Positions 26,060-34,649 of a DNA stretch of 64,000 nucleotides are shown one piece after another. Source of the DNA: DASVWZ01 sp963715675. Its GTDB lineage: Bacteria; Acidobacteriota; Terriglobia; Terriglobales; Acidobacteriaceae. Within the stretch, counting starts at the first letter, position 1. Each line of letters begins with the position of its first letter. A program made the translations under genes and the position numbers. The stretch spans positions 2,046,001 to 2,110,000 of the forward strand of contig OY970265.1 of assembly GCA_963715675.1 (NCBI GenBank), written 5' to 3'. The notes under the pieces were generated by a model, which was not told where the DNA came from, searched no databases, and saw only the letters and a program-made list of their open reading frames with translations.

Positions 26060-27385
26060 TCACCCCAAACTGTCAGGCCCCATGGAAGCTATAACCTCAC
26101 CATTCAGTACCGCAAACGCACATCGGTTCACCCCGAACCAGTACGGAATCTCTCGATAATCTTCGACATCGAAAATGGCCAGATCCGCGTCTTTCCCCGG
26201 CTCAATCGACCCCTTGCGATCCTGCAAACGCAGCGCCCACGCGCCATTGACCGTGGCGGCCGCAATCGCCTCCTCTGGCGACATCTTCATCTGCGTACAG
26301 GCCAGGGAGAACACGAACGGCATGCTGGGCGTGGGAGACGATCCTGGATTGTAGTCCGTGGCCAGCGCCACCGGCACCCCAGCGTCGATCAGCGTCCGCG
26401 CGGGCGGAAACTTCTCCGTATTCAAAAAGTAATTGGCGCCCGGTACGAACGTCGCTACCGTGTTATGTTGAGCCAAGGCCCGCACGTCCGCGTCGCACAC
26501 ATGGTCCACGTGATCGAACGACGCCGGATGAAAGCGCAACAATGGCTGCAAAGCGGTTTCCGATAGCTGGCAAACATGTGCTCGCAATGCCAAGCCGTGC
26601 TTTTCGGCTGCGACAAAGATCTTCTCCGTGTCCTCCAGTGAAAAAGCTCCCCGGTCTGTAAAGACATCCACAAATTGCGCCAGCTTCCGCTTCGCAACTT
26701 GGGGGATCATCTCTGTACAGACGAGTTCAACATATTTTGGTGAGCGCCCTCGGAACTCATGGGGAACGACGTGGGCTCCGAGAAGAGTTGCAACGACCGT
26801 CCCCGGCCACGATCGAGCAGCCTGGCGGATGGCCTCAAGCGATTTCAGTTCCGATTCGAGCGTGAGGCCGTAGCCGGATTTGGCCTCGACCGTCGTGGTC
26901 CCAAACTCGGCCATCTCATGCAGCGCCTGCAGAACCTTCTCGGCCAGCAAGCTCTTCCCTGCTTTCCGGACCGCCTCTACGCTCGACCGAATCCCGCCTC
27001 CGGCCCCGGCAATCTGCTCGTAACTCGCTCCCGAAATGCGCTTCTCGAAATCCACCAGTCGAGGGCTGACAAACGCAGGATGAGTGTGCGAGTCGACGAA
27101 TCCCGGCAAAACCACCTGCCGTTCGCAGTCGATCTCGACAACTTTCTTGCGATTCTTCTTCAGCCATGGATCGCGTAGGGCGTCTTTTGCTTTACCCACA
27201 GAAACGATCTTGCCGCCCAGGCAGAGCACGGCCGCGTCTTCGATCACGCCCAGTTCGCGCAGCTCCGGCCCGCGGCGTGGGCCAGCGCTCCCGGAAGTCG
27301 AGCGCAGTGTGAGAAGTTGGCCAATGTTAACCAGCAAGAGTGGCCGCACTGGCTGTTTCGATTTTGGGGAGGGTAGCACGCTCAA
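26060..27385 (-). CDS. hutI: Imidazolonepropionase (histidine degradation)
   Basis: 441 residues of the amidohydrolase superfamily, hydrolysing imidazolone-5-propionate to N-formimino-L-glutamate, step three of the Hut pathway. The metal site begins with GFVDSHTHPAF (about residue 97). GAHVVPHEFRGR, FTDRGAFSLEDTEKIF, HVDHVCDAD and ATDYNPGSSPT are all diagnostic of HutI rather than other amidohydrolases. hutU lies on the same strand 1.3 kb upstream, separated by a toxin-antitoxin pair on the other strand and a small minus-strand gene, so the two are probably transcribed separately here. hutH is not in the window. Confidence 0.95.
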   Translation of the reverse strand: MSVLPSPKSKQPVRPLLLVNIGQLLTLRSTSGSAGPRRGPELRELGVIEDAAVLCLGGKIVSVGKAKDALRDPWLKKNRKKVVEIDCERQVVLPGFVDSHTHPAFVSPRLVDFEKRISGASYEQIAGAGGGIRSSVEAVRKAGKSLLAEKVLQALHEMAEFGTTTVEAKSGYGLTLESELKSLEAIRQAARSWPGTVVATLLGAHVVPHEFRGRSPKYVELVCTEMIPQVAKRKLAQFVDVFTDRGAFSLEDTEKIFVAAEKHGLALRAHVCQLSETALQPLLRFHPASFDHVDHVCDADVRALAQHNTVATFVPGANYFLNTEKFPPARTLIDAGVPVALATDYNPGSSPTPSMPFVFSLACTQMKMSPEEAIAAATVNGAWALRLQDRKGSIEPGKDADLAIFDVEDYREIPYWFGVNRCAFAVLNGEVIASMGPDSLG

Positions 27386-27434
27386 AGCTTAACAGCTACC
27401 AGCACAAGGATGGGCTGGCGCTGGCGAGCTCTGA

Positions 27435-27469
27435 TTGCCTGAATGTCAGGCATTTGGTATAATCAGGCA
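27435..27469 (+). promoter_or_regulatory. Promoter with nested operator for the toxin-antitoxin pair
   Basis: TTGCCT (27435-27440), 17 bases, then TGG-TATAAT with a consensus -10 at 27458-27463. A palindrome TGCCTGA-ATG-TCAGGCA (27436-27452) fills the spacer, and a third TCAGGCA half-site (27463-27469) abuts the -10. This layout suits autorepression by the AbrB/MazE-type antitoxin. Confidence 0.75.
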
Positions 27470-27486
27470 TCACGAAGGGAGCCCGA

Positions 27487-27771
27487 ATGGAATCGGCAAG
27501 GGTCGGAAAGCGCGGCGCGATCATCGTGCCGGCCAGGCTGCGTAAGCGTTTTGGCATCGAAGAGGGCAGCATGGTAGTCGCCGAGGAGAAAGATGACGGC
27601 ATCCTGATTCGTCCCGCGATCATTCTTCCCGTCGAGCGGTATACCCCCGAGCGCAAGGCGGAATTCCTCCTGTCCAACGCGGTCGACGCCGCCGACTACC
27701 GCAAAGCCCGGAAAGAGGTTCGGAAACTGGGCCTTGACCCGGATTCGATTCCACATCTGCAACCCGAATAA
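27487..27771 (+). CDS. AbrB/MazE-family antitoxin
   Basis: 94 residues with an N-terminal swapped-hairpin AbrB domain (VGKRGAIIVPARLRKRFGI and GSMVVAEEKDDGILIRPA, residues 5-45). The C-terminal tail (about 46-94, charged and helical) probably wraps the toxin. AAGGGAG is placed before the ATG. The stop codon is one base from the toxin start, so they are co-translated. Members of this family bind their own promoter; the half-sites at 27436-27469 are the expected operator. Confidence 0.88.
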   Translation: MESARVGKRGAIIVPARLRKRFGIEEGSMVVAEEKDDGILIRPAIILPVERYTPERKAEFLLSNAVDAADYRKARKEVRKLGLDPDSIPHLQPE

Positions 27772-27772
27772 T

Positions 27773-28168
27773 ATGGATCGGCTGTTTCTTGACGCCAACG
27801 TTCTATTTTCTGCCGCGTACAAGGTTGACACACGACTTTTCGAGCTCTGGAACCTCACAAACGTTACGTTGTGCAGCTCACGCTATGCCTTGGAGGAAGC
27901 CAGGCTCAATCTTTCGGAAGGTGAGCAGCAGAGGCGACTGAACAGGCTGTCAGAGACGGTTCACTTGTTCGGTGCGGCACAACGTGAACTTCCTCATGGA
28001 ATCTTGCTGCCGGAGAAAGATGCGCCGATCATTCTTGCCGCCATCGAAGCCCAATGCACTCATCTGCTCACCGGCGACGCTCGGCACTTCGGCCCATATT
28101 TCGGCAAGAAGATTGAGGGTGTCTCGATTGTCCCGCCGGGAGAATACCTCAGGAATCGAAAGGCTTGA
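27773..28168 (+). CDS. PIN-domain toxin (VapC-like ribonuclease)
   Basis: 131 residues from ATG 27773 (MDRLFLDANVLFSAAY). The first acidic residue is in FLDANV (D7), further acids are in SRYALEEARLNL, and the late motif is HLLTGDARHFG. This is the PIN-domain Mg2+ site layout. PIN toxins cut RNA until bound by the partner antitoxin, encoded immediately upstream. A longer frame opens at 27734 inside the antitoxin, but the ATG one base after the antitoxin stop is the natural start. The motif LPEKDAPIILAAI is typical of the 'PIN domain-containing protein' subgroup paired with AbrB-type antitoxins. Confidence 0.88.
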   Translation: MDRLFLDANVLFSAAYKVDTRLFELWNLTNVTLCSSRYALEEARLNLSEGEQQRRLNRLSETVHLFGAAQRELPHGILLPEKDAPIILAAIEAQCTHLLTGDARHFGPYFGKKIEGVSIVPPGEYLRNRKA

Positions 28169-28175
28169 GATTCCG

Positions 28176-28595
28176 CTAGTTCTTTATACGTCGCCAAGGC
28201 TTGCCACGATCAATCTCGTCAGTAGCTTCCGCCCGAATCGTCTCGACAAGTCGAGCTAACTCCCCCGACAGCGGGCAATAGAGTAGCTTGATGTCTCGCG
28301 AGAGTTTCTCGCTCATCTTTTTTGAGAGCAGTTGATAGAACTCGTCATCGGTCAAAACAAGGAAACGTTGCTCGGCATCCACTCCCGCGAGAAAGTACAG
28401 TTCTTGGTAGGCACTCGCGATTTTGCCTGATGGATTCTTGCCGCCGCTAGTGGCTCCAGATGAGCTTTTTATCCCGCATACAATCTTTCGGTCAGACGAG
28501 ACAGCATCAAACTCGTGAAAGCCACAGTAGCCCACGAGCCGTAGGGACTCGCGTGTAAATGTTTGCGAGTATCGCAGTGAGAGCCACTCGCGCAC
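28176..28595 (-). CDS. Hypothetical protein, possible PD-(D/E)XK-like nuclease fold
   Basis: 139 residues of unknown function. The region GYCGFHEFDAVSSDRKIVCGIKSSSG (about residues 22-47, given in two parts: GYCGFHEFDAV, then CGIKSSSG) resembles the E-x-D...xIK core of restriction-like nucleases, except that a Gly stands where Asp/Glu is usual before IK. NPSGKIASAYQELYFL and RFLVLTDDEFYQLL follow. It converges with the PIN toxin (8-base gap) and sits between the two hut genes. The conserved look of the core suggests a real gene. Activity is uncertain because of the missing acidic residue. Confidence 0.6.
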   Translation of the reverse strand: MREWLSLRYSQTFTRESLRLVGYCGFHEFDAVSSDRKIVCGIKSSSGATSGGKNPSGKIASAYQELYFLAGVDAEQRFLVLTDDEFYQLLSKKMSEKLSRDIKLLYCPLSGELARLVETIRAEATDEIDRGKPWRRIKN

Positions 28596-28643
28596 ATATG
28601 GCTCGACTCCAGTTTTTAGCAGATTAGTGTTGGCTATTCTAGC

Positions 28644-30320
28644 CTACCTCATCGGGACCTTCACGCCCGCATTCTTCGCGAACTCCTTCGCTTCCTCATA
28701 CCCGGCATCCACATGGCGGATAATTCCCATACCCGGATCAGTGGTCAGCACACGCTCGATGCGTTTGGCCATCGCCTCGGTGCCATCGGCGACCGTAACT
28801 TGCCCGGCGTGCAGCGAATAGCCAATGCCCACGCCGCCGCCATTGTGAATCGACACCCATGAAGCCCCCGCGGCAGTATTCAACAGAGCGTTGAGCAAGG
28901 GCCAGTCAGCCACCGCGTCGCTGCCATCTTTCATGCTTTCGGTCTCGCGGAACGGCGACGCCACCGAGCCGCAATCCAGATGATCGCGGCCAATCACGAT
29001 CGGCGCTTTGATTTTTCCTTTCTTCACCAGATCATTCATCGCCAGCCCAAACTGCGCGCGCTCGCCATATCCCAACCAGCAGATGCGCGCCGGCAATCCC
29101 TGAAACTTGATGCGCTTGCGCGCCAGGTCAATCCAGCGCCGCAGAATGCGGTTCTGCGGAAAAAGCTCCAACACCAGATCATCGGTGACGTGAATATCAC
29201 AAGCCTCGCCCGATAGAGCAACCCAGCGAAATGGCCCGCGCCCTTCACAGAACAACGGACGAATATACGTCGGCACAAAACCAGGAAAGTCATAGGCATT
29301 CTTCACGCCTCGCTGAAAGGCAAAGGTGCGGATGTTGTTGCCGTAGTCGAACGTCACCGCGCCCATTTTCTGCAGCCGCAGCATGCCTTCCACGTGCCGC
29401 GCCATCGCATCGAGCGATTTCTCCTCGTAGGCCTTCGGATCGCTCCGGCGCAGTTCCAGCGCTTCTTCCAAAGTCATCCCGTTGGGCACGTAACCATTCA
29501 GCGGATCGTGCGCCGAAGTCTGATCGGTAAGAATGTCGGGCACAACCCCGCGTTCAGCGAGTTCGGGGATGATGTCCGCACAGTTCCCCACCAACCCAAC
29601 CGAAACGTTTTCTTTCTTGCGCACCGCATTCTTCAGGATGCGCAATGCTTCATCGAGCGTCGTGACCATGAAGTCGCAGTAGCCGGTTTTCAGCCGCTTC
29701 TTGATGCGCTCAGGATCGACGTCAATTCCCAGAAACGCCGCACCTGTCATGGTGGCTGCCAGTGGCTGAGCGCCACCCATACCGCCCATGCCGCCGCTGA
29801 CAATCAACTTGCCCGCCAGATCGCCGCCGAAATGTTTCTCGCCCGCCGCCGCGAATGTCTCGAACGTACCTTGCACGATTCCCTGCGAGCCGATATAGAT
29901 CCACGAACCAGCGGTCATTTGCCCATACATCATCAGACCGGCGCGCTCCAGTTCGTTGAACTTCTCCCAGTTTGACCAATGCCCGACCAGGTTCGAATTG
30001 GCGATCAGCACTCGCGGCGAGTATTCGTGGGTCTTGAAGATTCCCACAGGCTTGCCCGATTGCACCAGCAGAGTCTCATCGTTTTCGAGATTCTTCAGCG
30101 ACGCCACAATGGCGTGGAACGCTTCCCAACTGCGCGCGGCGCGGCCGGTACCACCATAGACGACCAAATCGCGCGGCCGCTCGCCGACTTCCTCGTCGAG
30201 ATTGTTCATGATCATGCGCATGGCGGCTTCCTGCTGCCAGCTCTTGCAGGAGATGACGGTGCCGCGTGGGGCCCGAACGGGCGTATAAGTGGCGGGCGAG
30301 ATTTCAGTTTCGACAGGCAT
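28644..30320 (-). CDS. hutU: Urocanate hydratase
   Basis: 558 residues from ATG 30320 (MPVETEISPATY), which matches the usual length of about 555. It hydrates urocanate to imidazolone-5-propionate using tightly bound NAD+. Diagnostic segments: QEAAMRMIMNNLDEEV near the N-terminus, VYGGTGRAARSW, the NAD-binding glycine cluster GGMGGMGGAQPLAATM (about 160-175), DYGNNIRTFAFQRGV, and the active-site cysteine in ARICWLGYGERAQF. It feeds HutI, encoded downstream on the same strand beyond the TA insertion. No hutH or hutC gene is present in the window. Confidence 0.96.
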   Translation of the reverse strand: MPVETEISPATYTPVRAPRGTVISCKSWQQEAAMRMIMNNLDEEVGERPRDLVVYGGTGRAARSWEAFHAIVASLKNLENDETLLVQSGKPVGIFKTHEYSPRVLIANSNLVGHWSNWEKFNELERAGLMMYGQMTAGSWIYIGSQGIVQGTFETFAAAGEKHFGGDLAGKLIVSGGMGGMGGAQPLAATMTGAAFLGIDVDPERIKKRLKTGYCDFMVTTLDEALRILKNAVRKKENVSVGLVGNCADIIPELAERGVVPDILTDQTSAHDPLNGYVPNGMTLEEALELRRSDPKAYEEKSLDAMARHVEGMLRLQKMGAVTFDYGNNIRTFAFQRGVKNAYDFPGFVPTYIRPLFCEGRGPFRWVALSGEACDIHVTDDLVLELFPQNRILRRWIDLARKRIKFQGLPARICWLGYGERAQFGLAMNDLVKKGKIKAPIVIGRDHLDCGSVASPFRETESMKDGSDAVADWPLLNALLNTAAGASWVSIHNGGGVGIGYSLHAGQVTVADGTEAMAKRIERVLTTDPGMGIIRHVDAGYEEAKEFAKNAGVKVPMR

Positions 30321-30405
30321 GAGTAGATGGTAGTGCTTTTGGCAGGAAGTGTTCAAACGCGCGAAGATCAATGCTGAGAGCCGAGAGCTGACAGCTGGCG
30401 GCGCT

Positions 30406-30816
30406 CTACCAGGTGTTATACGCGGTGCCGTCGCTGCCTACGCCGCTTGAACCGCTGTGCACATCGACGATGCCGCCCTCGCCTTGCTGGTCCACCGACA
30501 TGATTTCGTCCTGCGCCTGCTCCACGGTCCAGGTGTCGTTCTTGCCGGTTGCGGGATCGGTGGGAATCGTCTTCAGGTAGCCCGCGGTGATCAAGTCTTC
30601 CAGAGCCTGCGGCGCCTTCTGTTTGTCGAGCGTGTACTGAGAGATGACCGAGCGCAGCGTGAACAGATTCTGCCGCAGCACCGATTCGCGGGCCCGCAGG
30701 ATCGACTGGTTGTATGCCGGAAGCGCCACCGACACCAGGATCAGGATGATGCTGATTACGATCATCAGCTCAATCAGGGTAAAGCCCCGGCTTTGTTTTT
30801 TTCGAAGCGTCCCCAT
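30406..30816 (-). CDS. Type II secretion/type IV pilus-like pseudopilin (GspG-type)
   Basis: 136 residues with a prepilin leader and N-methylation site (RGFTLIELMIVISIIL, cleavage before F at about residue 12), a hydrophobic alpha1 helix and a soluble C-terminal domain ending DGTAYNTW. The TAYNTW/TKYKDW-type end and the DPATGKNDTW region resemble GspG major pseudopilins. Its start overlaps the stop of the upstream pseudopilin by one base (TAATG), so the two are coupled. They probably assemble with the secretin encoded just upstream. The assembly ATPase and platform genes are not in the window. Confidence 0.88.
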   Translation of the reverse strand: MGTLRKKQSRGFTLIELMIVISIILILVSVALPAYNQSILRARESVLRQNLFTLRSVISQYTLDKQKAPQALEDLITAGYLKTIPTDPATGKNDTWTVEQAQDEIMSVDQQGEGGIVDVHSGSSGVGSDGTAYNTW

Positions 30817-31298
30817 TACCAGTCCTTGTATTTGGTGCCATCCAGCGCGGTGTCTGTCGATTTGGTGTGAACGTCAAAAACGTTCTGTTCCCCCCAGGAA
30901 TCCGAATCCGGATCGTCCTGCATCGAGCGCAATCCCCATTCCGTGTTTCCCGTCATGGGATCGATGGGAATTTTCCGCAGGAACTTCAGCTTCTTCCCCT
31001 GTACATCGACACCCTTCACCAGCGTTTCCAGGTCCGGAGGATAGTTTTCCGAACCCACTTTTGTCTGAAAGCCGCCGCGGTCCGCTGCGTCCTTGTAACG
31101 GTCGATGGCGTCGCGCATCTGCCACAATGCCTGGCGCAAATCGTGTTCCTTCTGCCGTTTGATCGTAACCCGCGCCAGCGGAATCGCCAGGCTGGTCAGA
31201 ATGACCAGAATGGCCGTCGCCACGATCAGTTCGATCAGGGTAAAACCACCCATCGCCCGGACGGATCGTTGCTGCGACACTCCTGATCTCATATCCAA
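30816..31298 (-). CDS. Type II secretion/type IV pilus-like pseudopilin
   Basis: 160 residues with a prepilin leader (MGGFTLIELIVATAILVILT; G-F cleavage near residue 17) and a GspG-like globular domain containing YPPDLETLVKGV, KIPIDPMTGNTEWG and the end DGTKYKDW. It is close to the next gene in layout (a paralogous pair) but longer. It follows the secretin gene by 65 bases on the same strand, with the start at 31298 or the nearby ATG at 31292. It is processed by a prepilin peptidase (PilD) encoded elsewhere. Confidence 0.88.
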   Translation of the reverse strand: MDMRSGVSQQRSVRAMGGFTLIELIVATAILVILTSLAIPLARVTIKRQKEHDLRQALWQMRDAIDRYKDAADRGGFQTKVGSENYPPDLETLVKGVDVQGKKLKFLRKIPIDPMTGNTEWGLRSMQDDPDSDSWGEQNVFDVHTKSTDTALDGTKYKDW

Positions 31299-31363
31299 CT
31301 CGAAACCTTCACCGAATGCATCTTCATGGAAAACCCAGCCGAGGGGGACTTCGGCAAGCGGGC

Positions 31364-33730
31364 CTACTGCACCGTAATCACCGACGATGCTCCCGCCACC
31401 GGAATGGCCTGCATCCCTGGATCGCGCACTCCTCCTTTTCCAATCACTAGCACCGACTGGCCGGCTGCCTTGGCCATGAAGGTCAGGGTCACGACCGTAC
31501 CCTGCCCGGACACGCCGCCCGCACCCGGCGGGCGCGTGGCCGTCACCTGCAGGGTTCCGGTGGAGTCATCGTCGCGGTGAACCACTGCCACCGCTTGCCC
31601 ATCCTGCGACAGAAAATTTCCGTTCGAGACGTTGACCACCTGCAGGACTTTGGGGTCATAGCTCAGTTGCAGCGGCACCGAATATGCGTTCTGTGCCGCA
31701 GTCAGCACCACGTTCACCGCAAACGTGGAGCCCGCCTTTTGGCTTGAACTCGGCGGATCGAAACCAAAGCTCGCCGCCCCCGCCTGCCCTGCCGGCGGAG
31801 TTGCCGGGGGCGTGCGCGGCATCGCCGGCGCGGCCGGATTCGGCATGGGCGCATTCTGAGCTGGCGGCGTCGCCGGGATCGGCGGTTGCGAAGCCGGGGT
31901 CTGCACCGGAGCGGTACCGGGCTTTTCCGTCGCGCTTGCGCTGTGAGTCACGCGCCGCAGTTCGATAGAGCTGGCGGTTCCGACATCCAGGACTTCCTGA
32001 TTTACCTGGGTGACGTCCACTCCGCGCACGATGTGCGGAATCAGCACAAAGACAATTTCGTTCTCCGAATGGTCGGTACTGGTCTGCCCAAACAGGTATT
32101 TCAGGATCGGAATCTGGGCCAGGCCGGGAATCCCGGTCAGCGACTTGGTTTGCGAGTCCTCCAGCATGCCGCCCATCACGTTCACTTCACCTTCCCGCAG
32201 ACGGATTTCATGCTCGATTTTCCGTTGTCCAATCACCGGTTGACTGATTCCTCCGATGTTAGAGGTCCCGGTCACGGAAGAGATATCCATGCTGATCTTT
32301 AACGTCACTTCCCCGTTCGCATGCACCTTGGGCGTGATGTCGATGTTCACCCCAACGTCAAGGTACTGAAATTGAGTGTTGACCAGCGGGTTGATGCCCA
32401 CTCCGCCGATTCCCGGCTGAAAGGATCCAGTGGCTACCGGCACCCGATCCCCGATCTTCAGTGACGCTTTCTGGCCGTCTACGGCGCGGATCTGCGGCTT
32501 CTGAATCAGCTTCGTGCTGTTGTCGGTGAACAGAGCGGTCGCCGAAGCCGGCGGAATCGTGACCGTGAAATCGGTGGCGTTCAGGTTGCCGATACGGTTC
32601 AAGTTGATCTGGTTGGGAGTTCCCGAAGTGGTTGAACTGTTGTTGCTTGTCGAACCGATCGTTCCCACCCCATTGCTGGTGGTAACCGAGTTGTTGAAAT
32701 TATTCTGCAATGCGATGGTCGCGCTGGTGGGCGGACTGATGCCCAGAGTCTTGGCTTTGTCGCGGCTGATCTGCATCACCGCAACATCCACGATCACTTC
32801 CGGCTTGGCCTTATCCAGGTCCGTGACCAGTTTCTGCGCCAAAGCAACCTGGGCAGGGGTACCGCGGATCACCAGCGCTCCCTGGGAAGGCAGCGGCTGG
32901 ATGCGGGCGATTTCCAGAATCTGCCGCATGGCATTCACCACGTCCTGTAACTCCGTGGGCTGCGACAGGTTGGCCAAGTAGAAAGTCTTGATGACACTTT
33001 GCTCGATGTCTTTGCGTTTTGCCGGATTGTCCGCGGCAGCGAAAATCGTGTTGGGCGTGACCGGGCGCCAGAACGTCTTCGACTCCATGGCAATGATCTG
33101 GAGCGCTTCCTGCAGTGACACGTTGTTGAGTTCAATCTTGATCCGGCGCGAGGTATAATCCGGATCAAACAGCACATTGATGCCCGCCAGTTTGCCCACG
33201 GTTTCGTAGATCACCTTGGCATCTTCGGTGATCTTCAAGTTGATCGGAACATTCGATATCGGGGCCAGTTCGACCGGTCCCGCCGCTTCTTCCAGCCATT
33301 TCTGCAATCCTACCGGGGGTTTGGTCGAGGATTGAGGTGCGGAGGGTGTTTTCGCCGCATCCATCATCTTCTGCGTCCGGTTCACCTCCTGCCGGGCAAT
33401 GGCGCTGGAAGGATCGATCTCGCACGCCTTCTGGAACTCCGCCAGCGCGGTATCTAGTTGACCGGTTTCCCGGATCAGTTGTCCGCGGTGCACGTGCGAG
33501 GCTCCAGCCAGAAATCGCAGCCGCTCGAAGGCGGCCCGGTAGGACAGATCGGTCGGTTTCAGGTCGTAAGCTTGCTTATAAAAGTCGTAGGCCAGCTCAT
33601 AGTTTTGCCGCGCCTCCGCCTCTTTCCCCTTGGCGTATAGAGGCTTGGCTTTGTCCGCAGCGGCAGCAGAGAAGATGATGGCCCCGATCAGCAGAACCAC
33701 CGCCGCCGGGCGAACCAACCGTTTCGTCAC
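31364..33730 (-). CDS. Secretin (GspD/PilQ-like) with N-terminal TPR and C-terminal cohesin-like domain
   Basis: 788 residues. A signal peptide (MTKRLVRPAAVVLLIGAIIF) is followed by TPR repeats (about 30-120), a secretin N-domain (NVLFDPDYTSRRIKIELNNV, about 185-240) and a second ring domain (LVIRGTPAQVALAQKLV). The secretin barrel follows (about 340-560, with VEVNVMGGMLEDSQTK-like ending and LAQIPILKYLFG). A proline/alanine-rich linker leads to a C-terminal cohesin-like beta domain (about 655-788, FAVNVVLTAAQNAYSVPLQLSY). It forms the outer-membrane pore of a type II secretion or pilus-like machine with the two pseudopilins downstream. The cohesin-like module is unusual for a secretin and may bind surface ligands. 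Confidence 0.9.
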   Translation of the reverse strand: MTKRLVRPAAVVLLIGAIIFSAAAADKAKPLYAKGKEAEARQNYELAYDFYKQAYDLKPTDLSYRAAFERLRFLAGASHVHRGQLIRETGQLDTALAEFQKACEIDPSSAIARQEVNRTQKMMDAAKTPSAPQSSTKPPVGLQKWLEEAAGPVELAPISNVPINLKITEDAKVIYETVGKLAGINVLFDPDYTSRRIKIELNNVSLQEALQIIAMESKTFWRPVTPNTIFAAADNPAKRKDIEQSVIKTFYLANLSQPTELQDVVNAMRQILEIARIQPLPSQGALVIRGTPAQVALAQKLVTDLDKAKPEVIVDVAVMQISRDKAKTLGISPPTSATIALQNNFNNSVTTSNGVGTIGSTSNNSSTTSGTPNQINLNRIGNLNATDFTVTIPPASATALFTDNSTKLIQKPQIRAVDGQKASLKIGDRVPVATGSFQPGIGGVGINPLVNTQFQYLDVGVNIDITPKVHANGEVTLKISMDISSVTGTSNIGGISQPVIGQRKIEHEIRLREGEVNVMGGMLEDSQTKSLTGIPGLAQIPILKYLFGQTSTDHSENEIVFVLIPHIVRGVDVTQVNQEVLDVGTASSIELRRVTHSASATEKPGTAPVQTPASQPPIPATPPAQNAPMPNPAAPAMPRTPPATPPAGQAGAASFGFDPPSSSQKAGSTFAVNVVLTAAQNAYSVPLQLSYDPKVLQVVNVSNGNFLSQDGQAVAVVHRDDDSTGTLQVTATRPPGAGGVSGQGTVVTLTFMAKAAGQSVLVIGKGGVRDPGMQAIPVAGASSVITVQ

Positions 33731-34112
33731 AGGTCCCTCGCAAACAGAATTCTCCCGCTGGTCACCATTGACCCCGGGAACGGGCTATCAGATTTCTTAG
33801 TAGAAAACGTATGCATGGCGATTATAACATCGCCCAAACCGCTCGAAGTGACTGCTCTGCCGGTAGTTACACTCTTTAGTCACTACCCCGCCGGCTTCAC
33901 AAATCGGTTTGGGTAGGGTAACGCCCGCTGCGAAAGGGCCAGCCTTCCAGCCCTGACGGAGCAGCCTCCAGCCCCCAACAATCCATATCCGCAAAATGCG
34001 CCCTACCCTTCAGGAATCCTCGCAGCCTCCTTAAAACGACGGGGTCAACCGGCGTTTCCGATTGGCCCCGCTCGCTTTGCTCAACGCGCACCCGCCTCAC
34101 TGAGTTACTCTA
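33731..34112. other. Divergent intergenic region between secretin and smpB
   Basis: About 380 bases carrying the promoters of two divergent genes. An extended -10 for the secretin is visible (33821-33829). A long imperfect inverted repeat (GGGTAGGG near 33911, CCCTACCC near 34010) flanks a GC-rich stretch. No gene. Confidence 0.45.
33821..33829 (-). promoter_or_regulatory. Extended -10 element upstream of the secretin operon
   Basis: Read on the minus strand the bases are TGTTATAAT, a TGn-extended consensus -10, about 90 bases before the secretin start codon. No good -35 is seen, as is usual for extended -10 promoters. Confidence 0.45.
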
Positions 34113-34121
34113 GTGGACGAC

Positions 34122-34649
34122 ATGCCGCGCCAGCCCGCACACGCAACCAAACCAAATCAGGAGAAAAACCCGCGTCGCGATCCCACTGCCTCGGGCCAGC
34201 GCAACGCCGCTGTTAATAGGATCGCTTCCCATAACTATTTCTTGCTGGAAAAATTTGAGACCGGCATCGCCCTCACCGGGACCGAAGTCAAGTCGGTCCG
34301 CTCCGGCCTGGCCAATCTCAAGGACTCCTACGGCTTGATCAAAGACGGAGAACTGTGGCTGCTCAATTGCCACATCGGGCCCTACGAGCATGGAGGCTAC
34401 GCCAACCACGCTCCGCTCCGCACCCGTAAACTCCTGGTGCACGCCGAAGAAATCCGCAAACTGATTGGCAAGACCAATCAGAAAGGCCTGACCCTGATTC
34501 CCACCCGCCTGTACTTCAAGAACGGCAGGGTCAAGGTCGAACTGGCCATCGCCAAGGGCAAGCAACTCTGGGACAAGCGCGAAACCGAGCGCCGCCGCAC
34601 CGCTGACAAAGAAGCCCGCGAAGCGATATCGCGCAGCCGCCGAAATTAG
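34122..34649 (+). CDS. smpB: SsrA-binding protein
   Basis: About 175 residues. SmpB binds tmRNA (SsrA) and delivers it to stalled ribosomes for trans-translation. Diagnostic segments: IASHNYFLLEKFETGIALTGTEVKSVRSG (in two parts, NYFLLEKFETG and TGTEVKSVRSG), NCHIGPYEHGGYANH, RKLLVHAEEIRKL, and the basic C-terminal tail KGKQLWDKRETERRRTAD. The N-terminus is about 25 residues longer than in many SmpBs and is basic and low-complexity. ATG 34122 is chosen over GTG 34113, which adds three residues. No tmRNA gene was recognised in the window. Confidence 0.95.
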   Translation: MPRQPAHATKPNQEKNPRRDPTASGQRNAAVNRIASHNYFLLEKFETGIALTGTEVKSVRSGLANLKDSYGLIKDGELWLLNCHIGPYEHGGYANHAPLRTRKLLVHAEEIRKLIGKTNQKGLTLIPTRLYFKNGRVKVELAIAKGKQLWDKRETERRRTADKEAREAISRSRRN

